Part shown: piece after piece, positions 42,318 to 53,689 of the stretch
How the letters are laid out: each line of letters opens with the position of its first letter
Position numbering within the stretch: the stretch's first letter is position 1
Assembly: GCA_963576475.1 (NCBI GenBank)
Contig: OY754979.1
Location: forward strand, 31,103,578-31,167,577
DNA: 64,000 bases
Direction of reading: 5' to 3'
Origin: Molanna angustata
Taxonomy: Eukaryota; Arthropoda; Insecta; Trichoptera; Molannidae
Position numbers and translations under genes: made by a program
Notes under the pieces: generated by a model
Told to the model about the DNA's origin: nothing
Database searches by the model: none
Seen by the model: the letters and a program-made list of their open reading frames with translations, nothing else

Positions 42318-42465
42318 CTTCTTCTTCTCAGCTCATCTCGTCAACTCCTGGAATAAGGCCTCCTTCATCCCCTTCGAAGGCACTCCATCCTGTGCTTTCA
42401 GCATCCAGTTGACACCAGCATAACGGCTGATGTCATCCCTCCATCTCATTGGCGATCTATTGTAT
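42318..42465 (-). pseudogene. Non-LTR RT C-terminal fragment
   Basis: The minus strand encodes SPMRWRDDISRYAGVNWM and LKAQDGVPSKGMKEALFQEL before a stop, then (AGA)n. The PxRWxDDI..GxNWxxxAQDR..W..MxEA pattern is a standard RT terminus. Confidence 0.75.
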
Positions 42466-42743
42466 TCGTGTTATAAACTGTTTTATCCGTATTTGTATCT
42501 ATTGTTTATTTTATTTTATTGGGGACACTTACAGACATTGATAATGGCATACAAGAAAGTATATCTAACAAATTTTAGGTATTGGCAAAGTTCATCAATA
42601 TTTCACACAAACATATTAAAGCATCCGAGATAAAAATAGTAAAAAAAAACTTTAAAAAGAAGACATAATTATACAAAACCTATACAAAGTTAACATATAG
42701 ATAGAAGCACATATATAACAATAAAAAGTAATGAAACTTGTGC

Positions 42744-43559
42744 TTTACATACATACATACATACATACCATCACGCCATGTCCCTTGCGGGGTAGGCAGA
42801 GAGAACCGAACGCCACATTTTTCTATCCTGGCACGCATCCCTCGCTTCGTCCACATTCATGCATCGTCTCATACATGCTCTTCTATTGCTCACGCTTCTA
42901 ACATTTCCGTCTTTCAAAATTTCGTTCACATGGTCGTGCCATCCCTTTCTTGGGCGTCCCCGACCTCTCATTCCATTCCTTTCCGCTCTGTATATTTTCT
43001 TCGTCAGGCGCTCCTCATTCATTCTACCCATGTGACCAAACCATCTCAATGTGTTCACTTTCATTCTAGTAATGACATCTTTCTTCATCTTACATTCTTT
43101 CCTTATGTCCTCATTTCTTACCCGGTCATACATCGATCTCATTTCAACTGCATTTATTCTACTTTCATGCGTCTTCTGCCATGTCCAGGTTTCACTTGCA
43201 TACGTCAAGGTTGGCACTACGACGGCGTTATGAATGGCAACTTTGGCATCCTTTGATATGTTGCGATCAATCATAATTGGTCTTAGTGCTCCATTCACTC
43301 TGTTTCCTGCCATAACTCTTCTTTCGATCTCTTTATCGAGTCGTCCATTCCGTTGAAATATGCTTCCCAAGAATACATATTCGTCGACTTGCTCGAGCCA
43401 TTCGTTCTCTACTCTTATTTTACACGCTGTTCTGCTTTCACTCTTTTCAAAGACCATTGTCTTTGATTTGCTGGCATTCATCCTAAGTCCATTCTCTATA
43501 CATCCTTCATATATCAGACTTACAAGATACTATAACTTTTCCATACTTTCTGCTAATAG
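42744..43559 (-). CDS. RTb reverse transcriptase C-terminus, open copy with 9-bp TSD
   Basis: Bounded by AACTTGTGC at 42735-42743 and 43560-43568. On minus the fragment starts in LLAESMEKL, then the 236-residue open frame (43481-42771) reads NASKSKTMVFEKSE, EYVFLGSIFQRNGRLD, RRVMAGNRVNGALRPI, VPTLTYASETWTWQK, TLRWFGHMGRM, GRGRPRKGWHDHV and SAYPARDMA. The tail GCGTGATGGTATG(TATG)n ends at 42744. A short deletion after AVEMRS removes residues present in the 18501 copy (LRIVCNRTI). It is 5'-truncated and not autonomous. Confidence 0.9.
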
Positions 43560-43619
43560 AACTTGTGCATTATAAGAATAAAAAAAATGTATCTGTATTT
43601 TTGTTTATTGTATTCGTAC

Positions 43620-43990
43620 TTAATTCATAAGACATGTATTAGACCAATCATGACATATACGGTGGAGACAAGAGCCGACACGACCAGAGCCAAAAACCTC
43701 CTACGAACATCGGAAATGAAGGTTTTAAGGGAAGACGCTTAGGTACAGAATTCGCAATGACGACATTAGGCGGACCTGTGAGACCGAGGACATCATACGA
43801 TGGAGTAGAGCTAGGAGAAGATTCTGGACCATGGGACCATGTCAACAGGATGGATGCATCTCCAATCCCATCCATAGCCAGGGCATCGCCTCCCTGAAAG
43901 ACCACCGAAGAGGTGGAGGGATAGCTGGACCTCAGCTTCACTGGAATAGCTTTCTCGAAAAACAGATCTACGATCTAATATAAGAAGAAG
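43620..43990 (+). pseudogene. Non-LTR RT C-terminal fragment with (AAG)n tail
   Basis: The plus strand reads RPIMTYTVETRADTTRAKNL and LRTSEMKVLR. After frameshifts, YRIRNDDIRRTCETEDI and a DHVNRMD-like box appear, ending at GATCTAATATAAGAAGAAGA. The ETRA..LL.TSEMKVLR..IR..C block is typical of non-LTR RTs. Confidence 0.75.
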
Positions 43991-45459
43991 AAGAAGTATT
44001 CGTATTATAATCTATTGTATTCGTATAATCATCTAGTGTATTCGTATTACAAGAATTAATTTGACTTCCCCTTGCTTGAGTTGGTTGCACAAGATCGCCT
44101 AATGCAAATATTATATAGGAATCCGCATTTGTATACTTTTTTTGTATACAGATTTAAATATATATTTATATTTCTTTGTGTACATTTCCTTTTACCCTCT
44201 GCAAGTGGTGAGTTCTTTACCAAATGTCAATTTTACCAAACTAGTGATGATTCTTGAAATAATGCAGGATTCTTGCGGTCTCGCAAAATTTTATAAAATT
44301 ATCTATTTTCAATTAAAAAAGGAGCAAATTAACTACATACGTAGGTACTATCGATATAAATTGGTGTTTTTTGTCATATTTATTTGTAATTATATACTAA
44401 CTGAGATTTAAAAGAAAAAATATATTGCAAAAGTGCATGACCAAGACTGGATCGAATATGCAAGACCAAGAGATCAAGACCACATTTGCTTTGTTGCTCA
44501 TTACTATCTCCATCTAACTAGTGTTACCAGATCAGAGAAACAATAATTCAATGAGATATGATTTTTTTAATAAATTTCTGGAAATCAAACCCGGTATTGC
44601 ACCTTAGAAGTCAAACGAGTTATTAGGGGATAATAACAATCCTTTAATTATTCGATAGGTAGGTATACCCTTTATATGGATGTCAAGTATGTGTGTCAGT
44701 CACTAGGTCACTGGTTCATTACCTGGAGACACTATCAGATGGTCCATACTTACCTTCTTATATACCTACTGAACTCTGCATCGGTGTATTTTAGTATCGT
44801 ATGTGTTGAGTATTTATAGATCAGCTCGTTAACAATCACACGTGGTCTCGATATGATGCATATAGCGACTCATTTTATAATAAATCGATTCATTACGCAT
44901 TTATTCGTTAATATCTTAGATGAGAAAAAACACCCAACTAATTGGATTAAGTATATCAGTTCGTTATTTATTTAATTTAATTTAAAGAGGAAACATATAG
45001 AAATTTGCAAATTATAAAAAAACAAAATACTTAAACATTATTTAAACAGTAGAGTGAGTTTGATTTTAAAGGTATATGAAATTGAAATAAAAAATTATCA
45101 AATCGGAAAAAAATAAAGTAAAAAAAGATAAGTAGTTCAAAATTAAAACATGAAAATGATAATGGGACATGTAGGAATTGAGGGTAATGGGGAAGGATAA
45201 AGGAATTAGGAATTCCATGCCTCATTGCCACTGCGTCATTGCCGATATACTCCTGCGATATTGCGGATATGTGTTGATGAATACAAATGCGTGGAAAGCA
45301 TGAATTAATTATGTGATCAATGCTAAAGTGTGGAATATGAAATGTTTTGGTATATGAAATAGTATGTAGCTTGTAATTTGGGGATCATCAAAACAGTTAT
45401 TATGGCGATTAAGATTCATGGCGAATTTAAAAAAAATGCAAAATATCTTCATCATCGTC
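43991..45459. other. AT-rich interval, possible SINE ghosts
   Basis: GGAAATCAAACCCGGTATTG near 44580 could be a decayed inverted B box with SINE-A-like AATAAATTTCT beside it. Too weak to call. No gene found. Confidence 0.35.
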
Positions 45460-45590
45460 GATCATCTTCACAGGTGCTACATTCCGCTACGGAACCTGGC
45501 CTCCTCCAGAAATCGTCTCCATCCTTCCCTATCGACAGCCAGTCTTCTCCAATTTAATAGTTCCATGTATCGTTTGCTGGGTCGATTTTA
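45460..45590 (-). mobile_element. Non-LTR 3' end fragment
   Basis: The minus strand has GACTGGCTGTCGATAGGGA, then AGGAGGCCAGGTTCCGTAGC. This is the style of the RTc 3' end (GAGGCCAAGGCTCGATTTGG at 53704-53728). It is a short stub. Confidence 0.55.
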
Positions 45591-45607
45591 GTAATCAAAA
45601 TATTTAT

Positions 45608-45765
45608 ACTGTCGGCCTTCGTGGCTCTGTTGGTTTGATATCTGATTTCCAAAGGAAAGGTCACGGGTTCGATTCCTGGTGGAGACACACTTTTTAATTA
45701 TATTTTCAGTATCTACGTACCTATTAATCCGTGAGACGATAATATTTCCTTTTTTCCGACTTATT
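45608..45765 (+). mobile_element. SINE-B copy 6, plus strand
   Basis: GTCGGCCTTCGTGGCTCTGT, then GGGTTCGATTCCTGGTGGAG and TCCGTGAGACGATAATAT. The tail half is lost. Confidence 0.85.
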
Positions 45766-46283
45766 TATGACAATTAAGTAGGTACCTCAAATAATAATAC
45801 CTATTCAATTATTACTTTTACCATTATGTAATTCATCAAAATATTTAACAGATAAATGCAAAAAATTGAAAGTTATTTAATTCCTCATAATAAAATGCAG
45901 CAAACGTACAAATCAAGCATTCAATTAGGAATAATTCACCCATCCAGATACTTAACATATCCAACGATTAGGCTCTGAGAAGGTCCCTATACTATCTATC
46001 AACCCTATGAAATAAAACACAACTTTGTGTACACCACTACAATAGGCATGATGACTAATTTTGAGAAACTATCTCACGATGTTTTTACGCATCCACTGTT
46101 TTCAAATATATATACATTTCTACATAAAATTAAGGTTTAGTAGCAAAAATTGCCATTTCAAAATCCAATTTGACATTTACGTCAAAAAACGCTTGCAGTG
46201 TAATGGCGTCCGTCGGAGCTGACGGTGACGTCACGGTTTCGTAGACCGCATATCACTACTATATGTACTATATGTATTCTAAG
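45766..46283. other. Interval with an M1 fragment and a CRE-like motif
   Basis: 46010-46055 is an end piece of M1/family K (AACACAACTTTGTGTACACC, then AGGCATGATGAC). A GGTGACGTCACGG palindrome at 46225-46237 resembles a cAMP-response element. Its use is unknown. Confidence 0.4.
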
Positions 46284-46500
46284 ATGATTTGTGTATTTAT
46301 AATCAATTCAAAAGTGCATAAGTGTTGTGCGGTCCCTAAATGTACAAACACGACGAAAAAAACACCTACTGAGGTATTTGTTTTCGTCCCACGCGAAAAA
46401 AAAGAGAAATAAGTGATTAAATTTCGCACGGCGAGACACAAGTGAATTTTATTAAGTACGCGTTTACAATGAAGTACAGTATTTGTTCCCCCACTTTTAG
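46284..46500 (+). pseudogene. Decayed THAP-type zinc finger exon
   Basis: From ATG 46284 the frame reads VHKCCAVPKCTNTTKKTP and TEVFVFVPREKKE, then a stop at 46410-46412. One frame over the sequence continues RNK-stop-LNFARRDTSEFY, matching the (K/R)xWLxxARRD part of THAP domains with TGA where Trp (TGG) is expected. C-x4-C, FxFP-like spacing and the WxxxxRRD core are the landmarks. THAP domains bind DNA in host regulators and P-element-like transposases; which this was cannot be told. The His and later Cys were not found. Confidence 0.6.
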
Positions 46501-47200
46501 CTCTCAATAATATAATATTTACCATTATTTAGGCAATAAGCATATAAAGAACTTCATTAATGTCCAAACGTCAAAATAGGCCATCATAAGTTTCCCGCGT
46601 ATGTTTTTAGCTTATGAACACATAATGTAGAGAGAAGAAGGAGCATATTTTATCGATTTTCGAGATGTAAGTTGTATTTAAATTACAGATAAATAAAGTA
46701 CTTATATGTACTTATTATTAAGTTTTTACGTTTCGAAATTCTGATGAACAAAAGTCTTTGTTCGACGCAAAGAAATATCCGACCATCAAAAGTTCCATTC
46801 TAGTTAAGAGTAGTTAAGACAGGCAGAAAAATAACTACTATGGCTGCTATTGCTAAAAATAACGATAGCAGATAAATATAGCTTGTTATGAACACAATAC
46901 AAATAACGAGCGCTATGTAATAATTCGTATGCTGCTAAAATTGTAACGATGTTTTAAAACGCATGCTTCGCGTAATCGCCGTCGTTTCGCAAATCGCTTC
47001 ATTGCATGAAAAAAATATAGCTTGCTAGTTTAGTTTGACAGTGACCAGCATCATAACATGTCGAACGTTCGTCAGCTCACCATCGCGTGACAAAATTGTA
47101 GAATACTAAAACTAAATTAGTTTACCATACGTTGCGAGCGTTCATTATTTATTTATTTATTCAATAAAAACTAAGTTACATACAAAATACAATTAACATA
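46501..47200. other. Interval with no recognised element
   Basis: Contains ATATAGCTTGTTATGAA at 46877, which recurs at 48551, and a (TTTA)n at 47148-47160, so it is probably old repeat DNA. Confidence 0.4.
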
Positions 47201-47786
47201 GGCCCGATATTACAGTCGGCCCTCAACTCATTGAGTTTGCCAAACTCAAGATTAATGTTAAGGGGAGATTGAATCCATTTCCGTATTACAGTGCAATATG
47301 ACATGTCAGTTACTAAATCTTCAATTATAGACATATTTCACTTTTTCTGTGGTTATTATCTGTCAAATTTAAATAACCTCAAATAATACGAAATACAAAA
47401 CGGGACGCTACGACTTTAAATACCATTGTTTTATTATCCAACATGGTAAATTAATTTTTTTCACCAAAATAATGCTTTTAAATGCCCGTGTTCGTTTCAA
47501 TACGGCTGTCAGTTTGTTTTGTTGTGTGGCGCCACCTTCGATACAACACTGAAACTACACACGTTGCCTAACGCCTCTAGTGATAGAAACTGAAACTACA
47601 CGAGTTGCCTAGCAAATGACAGTTGACTCACAGTTAAGTACTTAATCTGCCAGAAACGTTGAGTTAAATATTTGTCGTTTTAGTGACGTATTTGAGGGAA
47701 GATTAGGTCTAAACGGACACTGTAATACGCTATATTTTTGTAAAACTTGAGTTTAGCTCTTAAACTGACACTGTAATACCGGCCCA
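47201..47786. mobile_element. M5 MITE, 586 bp, with TIRs
   Basis: The left end GGCCCGATATTACAGTCGGC pairs with the right end, which reads inward GGGCCGGTATTACAGTGTCA. A second inverted pair just inside (GCCAAACTCAAG / CTTGAGTTTAGC) extends the arms. CGTATTACAGTG recurs at both sides as subterminal copies (47282 and near 47725). ATA flanks both ends. No transposase gene. Confidence 0.75.
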
Positions 47787-47984
47787 TAGTGTCCCCCGAT
47801 AGGTAGGCGAGTATCTAGGTAAATTGAAACTATTTGCTTTGATGAATACTTGTTCCATTTATATTTAATTTGTTTTAGTTTTAAGTATCTAATTAAAATA
47901 TTAATATATCGATAACACCAAAATAAACATAGTCCAGACCGACAATTAATGCGTATATTGTATTGAAGACTATCAGAAGAATTG

Positions 47985-48215
47985 ACGCGACCATACTATG
48001 ACGTCGTGCGCTCTGATTGTTTTTTCTCATAAAATGGCGGACTAACACATTTTGTATTTTTATATTTATAATATTATTATTATTCACTCCTATAAATTAG
48101 AAAAAAAAACATTTTTTAAATCTTTATAACCTATTTTATTTTTTAAAATCATAATTTCAATGATTTTTTTCTTACAGTCATCACACCTATTACATATTTT
48201 AATATATTAATCATA
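47985..48215 (-). mobile_element. Family K copy 1
   Basis: TGCGCTCTGATTG, CATAAAATGGCGGAC, TTTGTATTTTTAT, then AATCATAATTTCAATGATTT and CTTACAGTCATCACACCTAT. A second copy follows at 48600-48910. Confidence 0.75.
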
Positions 48216-48599
48216 ATATGTATATGAATCATAACAGTTATCCCATATGTATATTAGATTCATCATAATACATTGTGTATTTCCATTTCAACCTCATGTA
48301 ACACTGTACAACTCCCACAAACAATATAATTACATCATTTTATTTTATAATCAAGCAATGAAAGCCACCAAGTTATTTATTTCTGAAACGTTAAATATTC
48401 TCCACCACGTTACAATACTCGGTGCGTGTTATAACAGATGCGTCAACGATTCAATAGAGCGGATAGCGATATTATTTGGTTTATTGTCCCAAATAAACCA
48501 AATAAATCAATAAATAAAAATAGCATGTTAAAAATAAGCAGCATATTCCATATAGCTTGTTATGAAAAAAATAGCCATTTCGAACAACACAACAGTTGA

Positions 48600-48910
48600 C
48601 AGTAACAAACACAATTGACAGTGACAATATGGTGACGTCATGCGCTCTGATTGGTGTTTCACATAAAATGGCGGACAAACATATTTTGTATTTTTATTTT
48701 AATAATATTAATATTATTCGCTCTTTTAAAATGAAAATAAATATATTTTTTCAAATCTTTATAACATATTTTATCTAATAAAATCATAATTTCAATGATT
48801 TTTTCTTACTGTCATCACGCCTATTATAATTTTTATTCAAATGAATAAAAATTCCTCTACATGTTACGAGAACAAAGTTCCCTTCCTCAGGAGGATACAA
48901 AATATACTAA
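48600..48910 (-). mobile_element. Family K copy 2 joined to M1 sequence
   Basis: The same blocks as copy 1 (TCATGCGCTCTGATTGG, CATAAAATGGCGGACAAACA, CTTACTGTCATCACGCCTAT). It continues at 48840-48910 into inverted M1 interior (TTCCTCAGGAGGATACAAAA). 46015-46050 shows the M1 end directly followed by the K block, so M1 may be a deletion derivative of K. Confidence 0.75.
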
Positions 48911-49429
48911 AATAAAATACAATATATAGACTTAAGGTAAACATAATGGGTGGAGTGTGGGCTGGGTTAAACTATTTTTTAGGGTGGGGGGTGCAATGAA
49001 GTTATTGGTTAATTAAATTTTGTATTGGGAAAATATTTAATATAGGGTTATTAGGGAATTGTGTTTGATTATTAATTATATTATTTCTCATAAAAAAATA
49101 AAAAAAAAACAATCGTTTGTCGATGCTACTGATTCTTGATCATAAACGTTCAAAAATCTTTACTGATGCAATTCTTTACCACACTATCCGATTTTAATCA
49201 TTGATTTTTTGATAGGGAGCACTTCAGGCATGATCTGATCGCACATATGAATTTCATCGACTTATGATAAAAAAATATCAAACTCTTCAATTAACAAAGT
49301 TCGTCTGCTATTAATAATAATTCTTTGCGATGTCGTCCGAATTCGATGATTACTTTTCCATTAAAAAGGGATTACTTCTGTAGAGGGTCCTTATGAACTA
49401 AGTCAAGAGATTTGATAATGGGAATTGCC
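48911..49429. other. Interval with no recognised element
   Basis: AT-rich with a GGGTGGGGGGTG patch near 48981. Nothing assigned. Confidence 0.4.
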
Positions 49430-49565
49430 TTTTTTGGTGAAACGAGACTGGTGTGTGGGTATACATAGATGTGTTGTTCTCCCTTTTATAAGGCAATGCA
49501 CACACGCACACCTTTCGCTGGTTACCCCACATTGTGGGATATGCCGTGATGGTATGAATGAATGA
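49415..49565 (+). mobile_element. Family H copy, 3' half
   Basis: AATTGCCTTTTTTGGTGAAA leads to GTGTGTGGGTATACATAG, CACACCTTTCGCTGGTTACC, CCACATTGTGGGATATGCC, GTGATGGTATG and an (AATG)n tail at 49557-49565. The tail makes a retroposed origin likely. Confidence 0.8.
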
Positions 49566-49974
49566 GACTCATTAATTTGCAAATGATTTGCGTATTAATT
49601 TTAGACGAATTGTATTGTGGCGGAACATCCCTATGATGTCTGCACATCCCTAACTTCACATAATTGCTACCAACGCAAGCTGAAGTCATCAACAGTTATC
49701 CCCGCCTACGCCCACCATTAGGGATTATTTCCAGTGCCGTGGCTTGACGTATCGCGAATTCTCCTCGACATTCTTACTATGTATTAATTAAATATCCAAA
49801 TTATCAAACAACTTAAATGTAAGATTAATTAAAATAAATACTTGTCAGAGTACCTACTGTCTTTCATTATATAAATTATCAGTTGCCCCAATATTTATTG
49901 TCTGTAGTACCTATATCTAATATAGAGAGATTAGTTTTGACAATACTTTTGAACACGCAAATAATTTATTTATT
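49566..49974. other. Interval with no recognised element
   Basis: Moderate GC, no frame, no repeat match. Confidence 0.4.
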
Positions 49975-50215
49975 TATTTTTTATTTATTTATTATAATTA
50001 ATCTTCTGATAAAAATTTCTTTCAATTATTAATCACAACAAGCTAATAATTAAAAACACATCTCCCTATAGTATTGTTTTATTATTTTTTTTTTAATTAT
50101 TAATTAATTAATTTATTTATTTTTTTATTAATTTAATTATTTCATTATTTATTTATTTATTTATTTATTTACTTATTTATTTATTTATTTATTTATTTAT
50201 AGTATGAAAGATAAT
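49975..50215 (+). repeat. (TTTA)n and T/A low-complexity tract
   Basis: TTTATTTATTT runs at 49967-49993 and especially 50148-50200. These are the simple-sequence tails of several minus-strand retroposons piled together. Confidence 0.8.
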
Positions 50216-50290
50216 ATTTTTATGTCCCTCGTGGGGTAGGCAGAGAGAACCAAATGCTCCAATATTTCTATCTCGATACACATTCATTTT
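50216..50290 (-). mobile_element. RTb 3' stub
   Basis: GTCCCTCGTGGGGTAGGCAG, AGAGAACCAAATG and TCTATCTCGATACACATTCA match the RTb C-terminal end in reverse. Confidence 0.65.
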
Positions 50291-51010
50291 GAAGTCGGTT
50301 TTTTATTTAAAGTTGAATATTTTTTTCTCTACATGCCTACAAAAGATTTCAACGCACAAAGAAAATAAATAAAACCTTTTATACCCAAAATTCAGATACA
50401 TGTCAAAGCACAAAAAAAGGTATTTCTCAATGAAAGTTGTCAACGCACTATGGGACAGAGTACCTGCCTATTAAAGTCGTGATGTACTGTAACAATTGTC
50501 AAAGCCATTGCGACACATCATGGTGATGGACTAGTTTTTATAATTATTTTCTAAGATGTCCCGCTACTGCTACCAATCCGTTCTGTTATGCAACTTAAAT
50601 TATACTCTTAATATACATACTTGTTGGAATAATAATTTTAATTGTTATTTTCACACAATGGCAACATTAAATAAATTGATCTTCGTTACGTCATTTATTT
50701 TTATTATTCACATTTTTATTTTATTCTGATAATAATTTATTATATCAGCATTAGCAGACACTCGTTGAAGGGACGGAAAAATACACACAATAAAAAAATA
50801 AATGTAAAATAAATTTTAACCAGTGTAAAATCTTCTTTAGTTGATAATATTTATTTATTTGTAATAGAAAACAGTGACAACAAATCAAAACAATATGATC
50901 AACAAAAAAAAAACAGAAAAAAGAAACTTTAAAACATTAAAAAAAAAAATACAAATCGTATCAAAATAAAAATAAGAAATAAAACAATATAGTAGTGTGT
51001 AGAGGATTTT
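50291..51010. other. AT-rich interval, nothing recognised
   Basis: A-rich runs around 50900-50960 may be the tail of an unrecognised retroposon. Confidence 0.35.
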
Positions 51011-51117
51011 ATAATAATAATAATAAAAATAAACACTTCCTTGCACCCTGCGCAAATGGCGAGTTTATTGCCATATGAAAATTTCTTCCAACTAACCAGT
51101 GTTTCCAGCCCAGAGAA
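51011..51117 (-). mobile_element. SINE-A copy 4, 3' half
   Basis: The tail (AATAAT)n, GCACCCTGCGCAAATGGCG, TGCCATATGAAAATTTCTTC and CAGTGTTTCCAGCCCAGAGA. It stops at a (TTTA)n run; its head lies at 51738-51835. Confidence 0.85.
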
Positions 51118-51737
51118 TTTATTTATTTTTTTATTTATTTATTTATTCATGTCTGACAAATATTGATACACTTATAATTCGTATTATTATTAACAAATAC
51201 ATATTATATTATACAGTGATGCAGAAAGCAGTGTCATTAAGGTGTTTTAATCACCATCAAACTAGGCAAAGCCTGTGTCTTGATGGCTATTTCTTTCGCA
51301 TAAAATTATGAATACAGTATAAGCATACACATATTAACACAATACAATTGTATAAAAATATTTAAGAAAAAAATATACTAAAATACTATAAAATATAATG
51401 GCTTTTTTACAATTATATAAACATATTTAAAAAAAAAATTTAGATGATCTCCAACAAAAAAAAAAACATTGAAAAAATGATAAAAACATGATGGCTATTT
51501 CTTTCGTATAAAAATATGAATACAATACAAACATACACATATTAACACAATAAAATTATATAAAATATTAAAAAGATAACTAAAATGATTGTTAAAATAG
51601 TATAAAATATAATGGCTACAATAATATAAATTTATTAAAAATAAAAGATGATGGAAAGAATGATAAAAATATGATGGCCATTTCTAAATGAATACAATAT
51701 AAATAGCCTTACAATATAAATTCCATCGCCTAAAAGA
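51118..51737 (-). mobile_element. 620-bp insertion splitting SINE-A, with 207-bp internal repeats
   Basis: Begins with a (TTTA)n run (minus-strand tail). GATGGCTATTTCTTTCGCAT recurs at 51281, 51491 and (diverged) 51674, each followed by ATACACATATTAACACAATA-type sequence, so about 2.3 tandem copies of roughly 200 bp. GCAAAGCCTGT near 51260 is also found near 52955. A non-LTR 3' UTR is likely. Confidence 0.65.
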
Positions 51738-51838
51738 AGCGAGAATTTCGTGAGAAATGAATTTAAATACATTTCTCCTCTGCTGGGGAACGAACCCAGG
51801 ACGCCCGCTCAGAAGCCAAACGGCTTTACAACTTGATT
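51738..51838 (-). mobile_element. SINE-A copy 4, head half
   Basis: GTGAGAAATGAATTTAAATA, then CTCTGCTGGGGAACGAACCC and AGGACGCCCGCTCAGAAGCC. Completes the copy begun at 51011. Confidence 0.85.
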
Positions 51839-52039
51839 AGTGATGAAGGAGAAGGAAGGACAAAGAGAGAAATGAAGGTTATGTAGGTGTTTACCACATA
51901 AGGCTATTATTCAATCAACCGGTAGTATTTTATTTTGTATCATTATTCGATATTTGTTATAACGAAATTTGAAAATATCAACGACATTAAAATTTTCATC
52001 GCATTGACGGCAAATGCGCATATATCAATCTTCCTCTTT

Positions 52040-52290
52040 GGTTTTAATCTTGGGGGTTGGTTGGCAGCAAAGAGATGCATGTCTTCGTCAACTCTGCCCT
52101 ACCTTCGGAGGCTCTCTTCAACTCTGTGTAGGAGGTACACTTCATGTCCTCGCATACCTGCTCTAGATACTCCCGGTGAGGACGCCTTCTGCCAATTGTT
52201 TCCTCAACCATTCCCTCCAAGATGATGTGTAAGAAATCCTCGTGCCGCAGCACATGGCCTATCCAATTTGCATGCCTTTTTGATATGGTG
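52040..52290 (-). pseudogene. RTa-related RT C-terminal fragment
   Basis: The minus strand reads NWIGHVLRHEDFLHIILEGM, VEETIGRRRPHREYLEQV, MKCTSYTELKRASEGRAE and a closing stop. The GHxLRH, GRRRP and SYxELKR blocks align with the RTa end, but the family differs (no QS terminus). Confidence 0.8.
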
Positions 52291-52599
52291 TTATAAGAGT
52301 CTATAGAAAGCTAAACAGTAAAAATTTTGAAAATCCTTTCCCCAGTACCCTCATAAGATAATATACTGGCTGAAAAGAAATGGTAGAATACAATCTGCTC
52401 ATGTCCTGTTAAATATCCTTACATAATTCACTGCTCTGTGCCTTTATAACCTGAGAATCTGCACCATAGCTTGGTGCCATCCATCATTTCCACTAGAATT
52501 ATATGGGCTACAATAAATGAGAAGTCACGGTTTGTTATCTGATTTTATTTCTTTTCTTTTCTGTTTGTGTTTAATTATCTCTGTTAATTATTTTGCATT

Positions 52600-52805
52600 C
52601 AAAAACATGTAACCACAGGGCAAATTGAAACAGTACTGCCTCAGAACAGACTTGTCTAGTTAGGCAGCAAATAGGAGCAATTGTACATACTATGTTTATG
52701 ATAAATATTTTTAAAATGTTGTTATTTTTTGTTATTATTATTTTTTTGTTGTTATATATGTGTAAAAAATGGAAATAAATAATTTCATTTCATTTCATTT
52801 CAGAT
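52600..52805 (+). mobile_element. Family F copy, plus strand, (ATTTC)n tail
   Basis: AGTACTGCCTCAGAACAGAC, CAATTGTACATACTATGTTT and GGAAATAAATAATTTCATTT, then an (ATTTC)n tail ending at 52801. Partner of 6010-6195. Confidence 0.7.
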
Positions 52806-52849
52806 ACTTCTATGAAACAAAGAAAAGTTTATTTATATATCTTTATTCT

Positions 52850-52985
52850 ATTACACATACATTTTTTTGAATTTTATTTATTTATTTAAGATTTGGTATA
52901 CGGTTAATATACAATACGCTTTTACATAATATCAAAAATCCCACAAGGCAAAGCCTGTCTGTGGGTATACCTATTAAAATATAGA
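52850..52985 (-). mobile_element. Non-LTR 3' end, minus strand
   Basis: (TTTA)n followed by AAGATTTGGTATACGG and CCACAAGGCAAAGCCTGTC, a layout parallel to 51118-51290. No coding sequence. Confidence 0.45.
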
Positions 52986-53221
52986 CAAAATTATTATGTT
53001 AATAACATCAGATAACGATATAAAATGAAAATATAGCAAAGTGGAAGACATATAAGAAAAAAATGTAAAGAAGATAAAGAAAATAGGTAACTTATAGATA
53101 TAAAAACATTTAATTTGACAAATAATTTTCTTGTGAGTATGTATAATTAGTTTTATTTTTTTTTAAATGAGTATGTCCTTGTTAAACAAGTATCTTCCTA
53201 CATTCCCTAAATTAAGCTTGT

Positions 53222-53312
53222 GTTATGGGTGAACGAAATCGGTCGTGGCAGGATTTGAAGTCGCGACCACTGGATTAGAAGCCCAGTGCTATAACCGCTC
53301 TGCCATCGGCCC
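53222..53312 (-). mobile_element. tRNA-Arg-like SINE head or tRNA pseudogene
   Basis: On minus: GGGCCGATGGCAGAGCGG, then CTGGGCTTCTAATCCAG (a 5-bp anticodon stem with TCT in the loop), then CTTCAAATCCTGCC. The A box is good. The B box and T-stem are broken and the acceptor ends do not pair, so it is not a working tRNA. 55050-55090 begins alike. Confidence 0.6.
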
Positions 53313-53689
53313 ATCTATAACCCTAATATAACCTCCTTTTTTATTTTTGATTGTACTAAAAAAACTACGAAACAACTACAATCGAAAGAAAATATGAAAA
53401 TTTTTAATCCTAAGTATTTTTTTTTAAATCTTTAATTACTATTCTTGCTATAAAAAAAATATCTTCTTCTTCTTCCTAGTAGACCTAGTTGGTCTGTTCT
53501 TCAGAAACTATGCCTCCTGTGATGACGAAGTCCAACTATCCAGTCCAAAGTCCAACTAATAATGATCAGTCATATTATTTCGATTTAATTTTAGTTATAT
53601 GCCATCTAATTTTAGAATTTTTAATTATTATTATAATTCCGTAAACAACTGTAATGATGCAAATAAATTTTGACCACCATAGCATCTTC

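Noticed and set aside
42747..42768. A telomere-like (TATG)n repeat
   Set aside because: It is the 3' tail of the RTb insertion; insect telomeres are usually TTAGG repeats, which I did not see.
42738..43256. A 172-codon plus-strand frame
   Set aside because: Antisense shadow of the RTb copy; only the minus strand shows RT motifs.
44570..44640. Another SINE copy
   Set aside because: Only a B-box-like stretch and a few body bases match; below what I can support.
53222..53312. A functional tRNA-Arg (TCT)
   Set aside because: The anticodon stem is fine, but the T-stem and acceptor stem do not pair and the B box is degraded.
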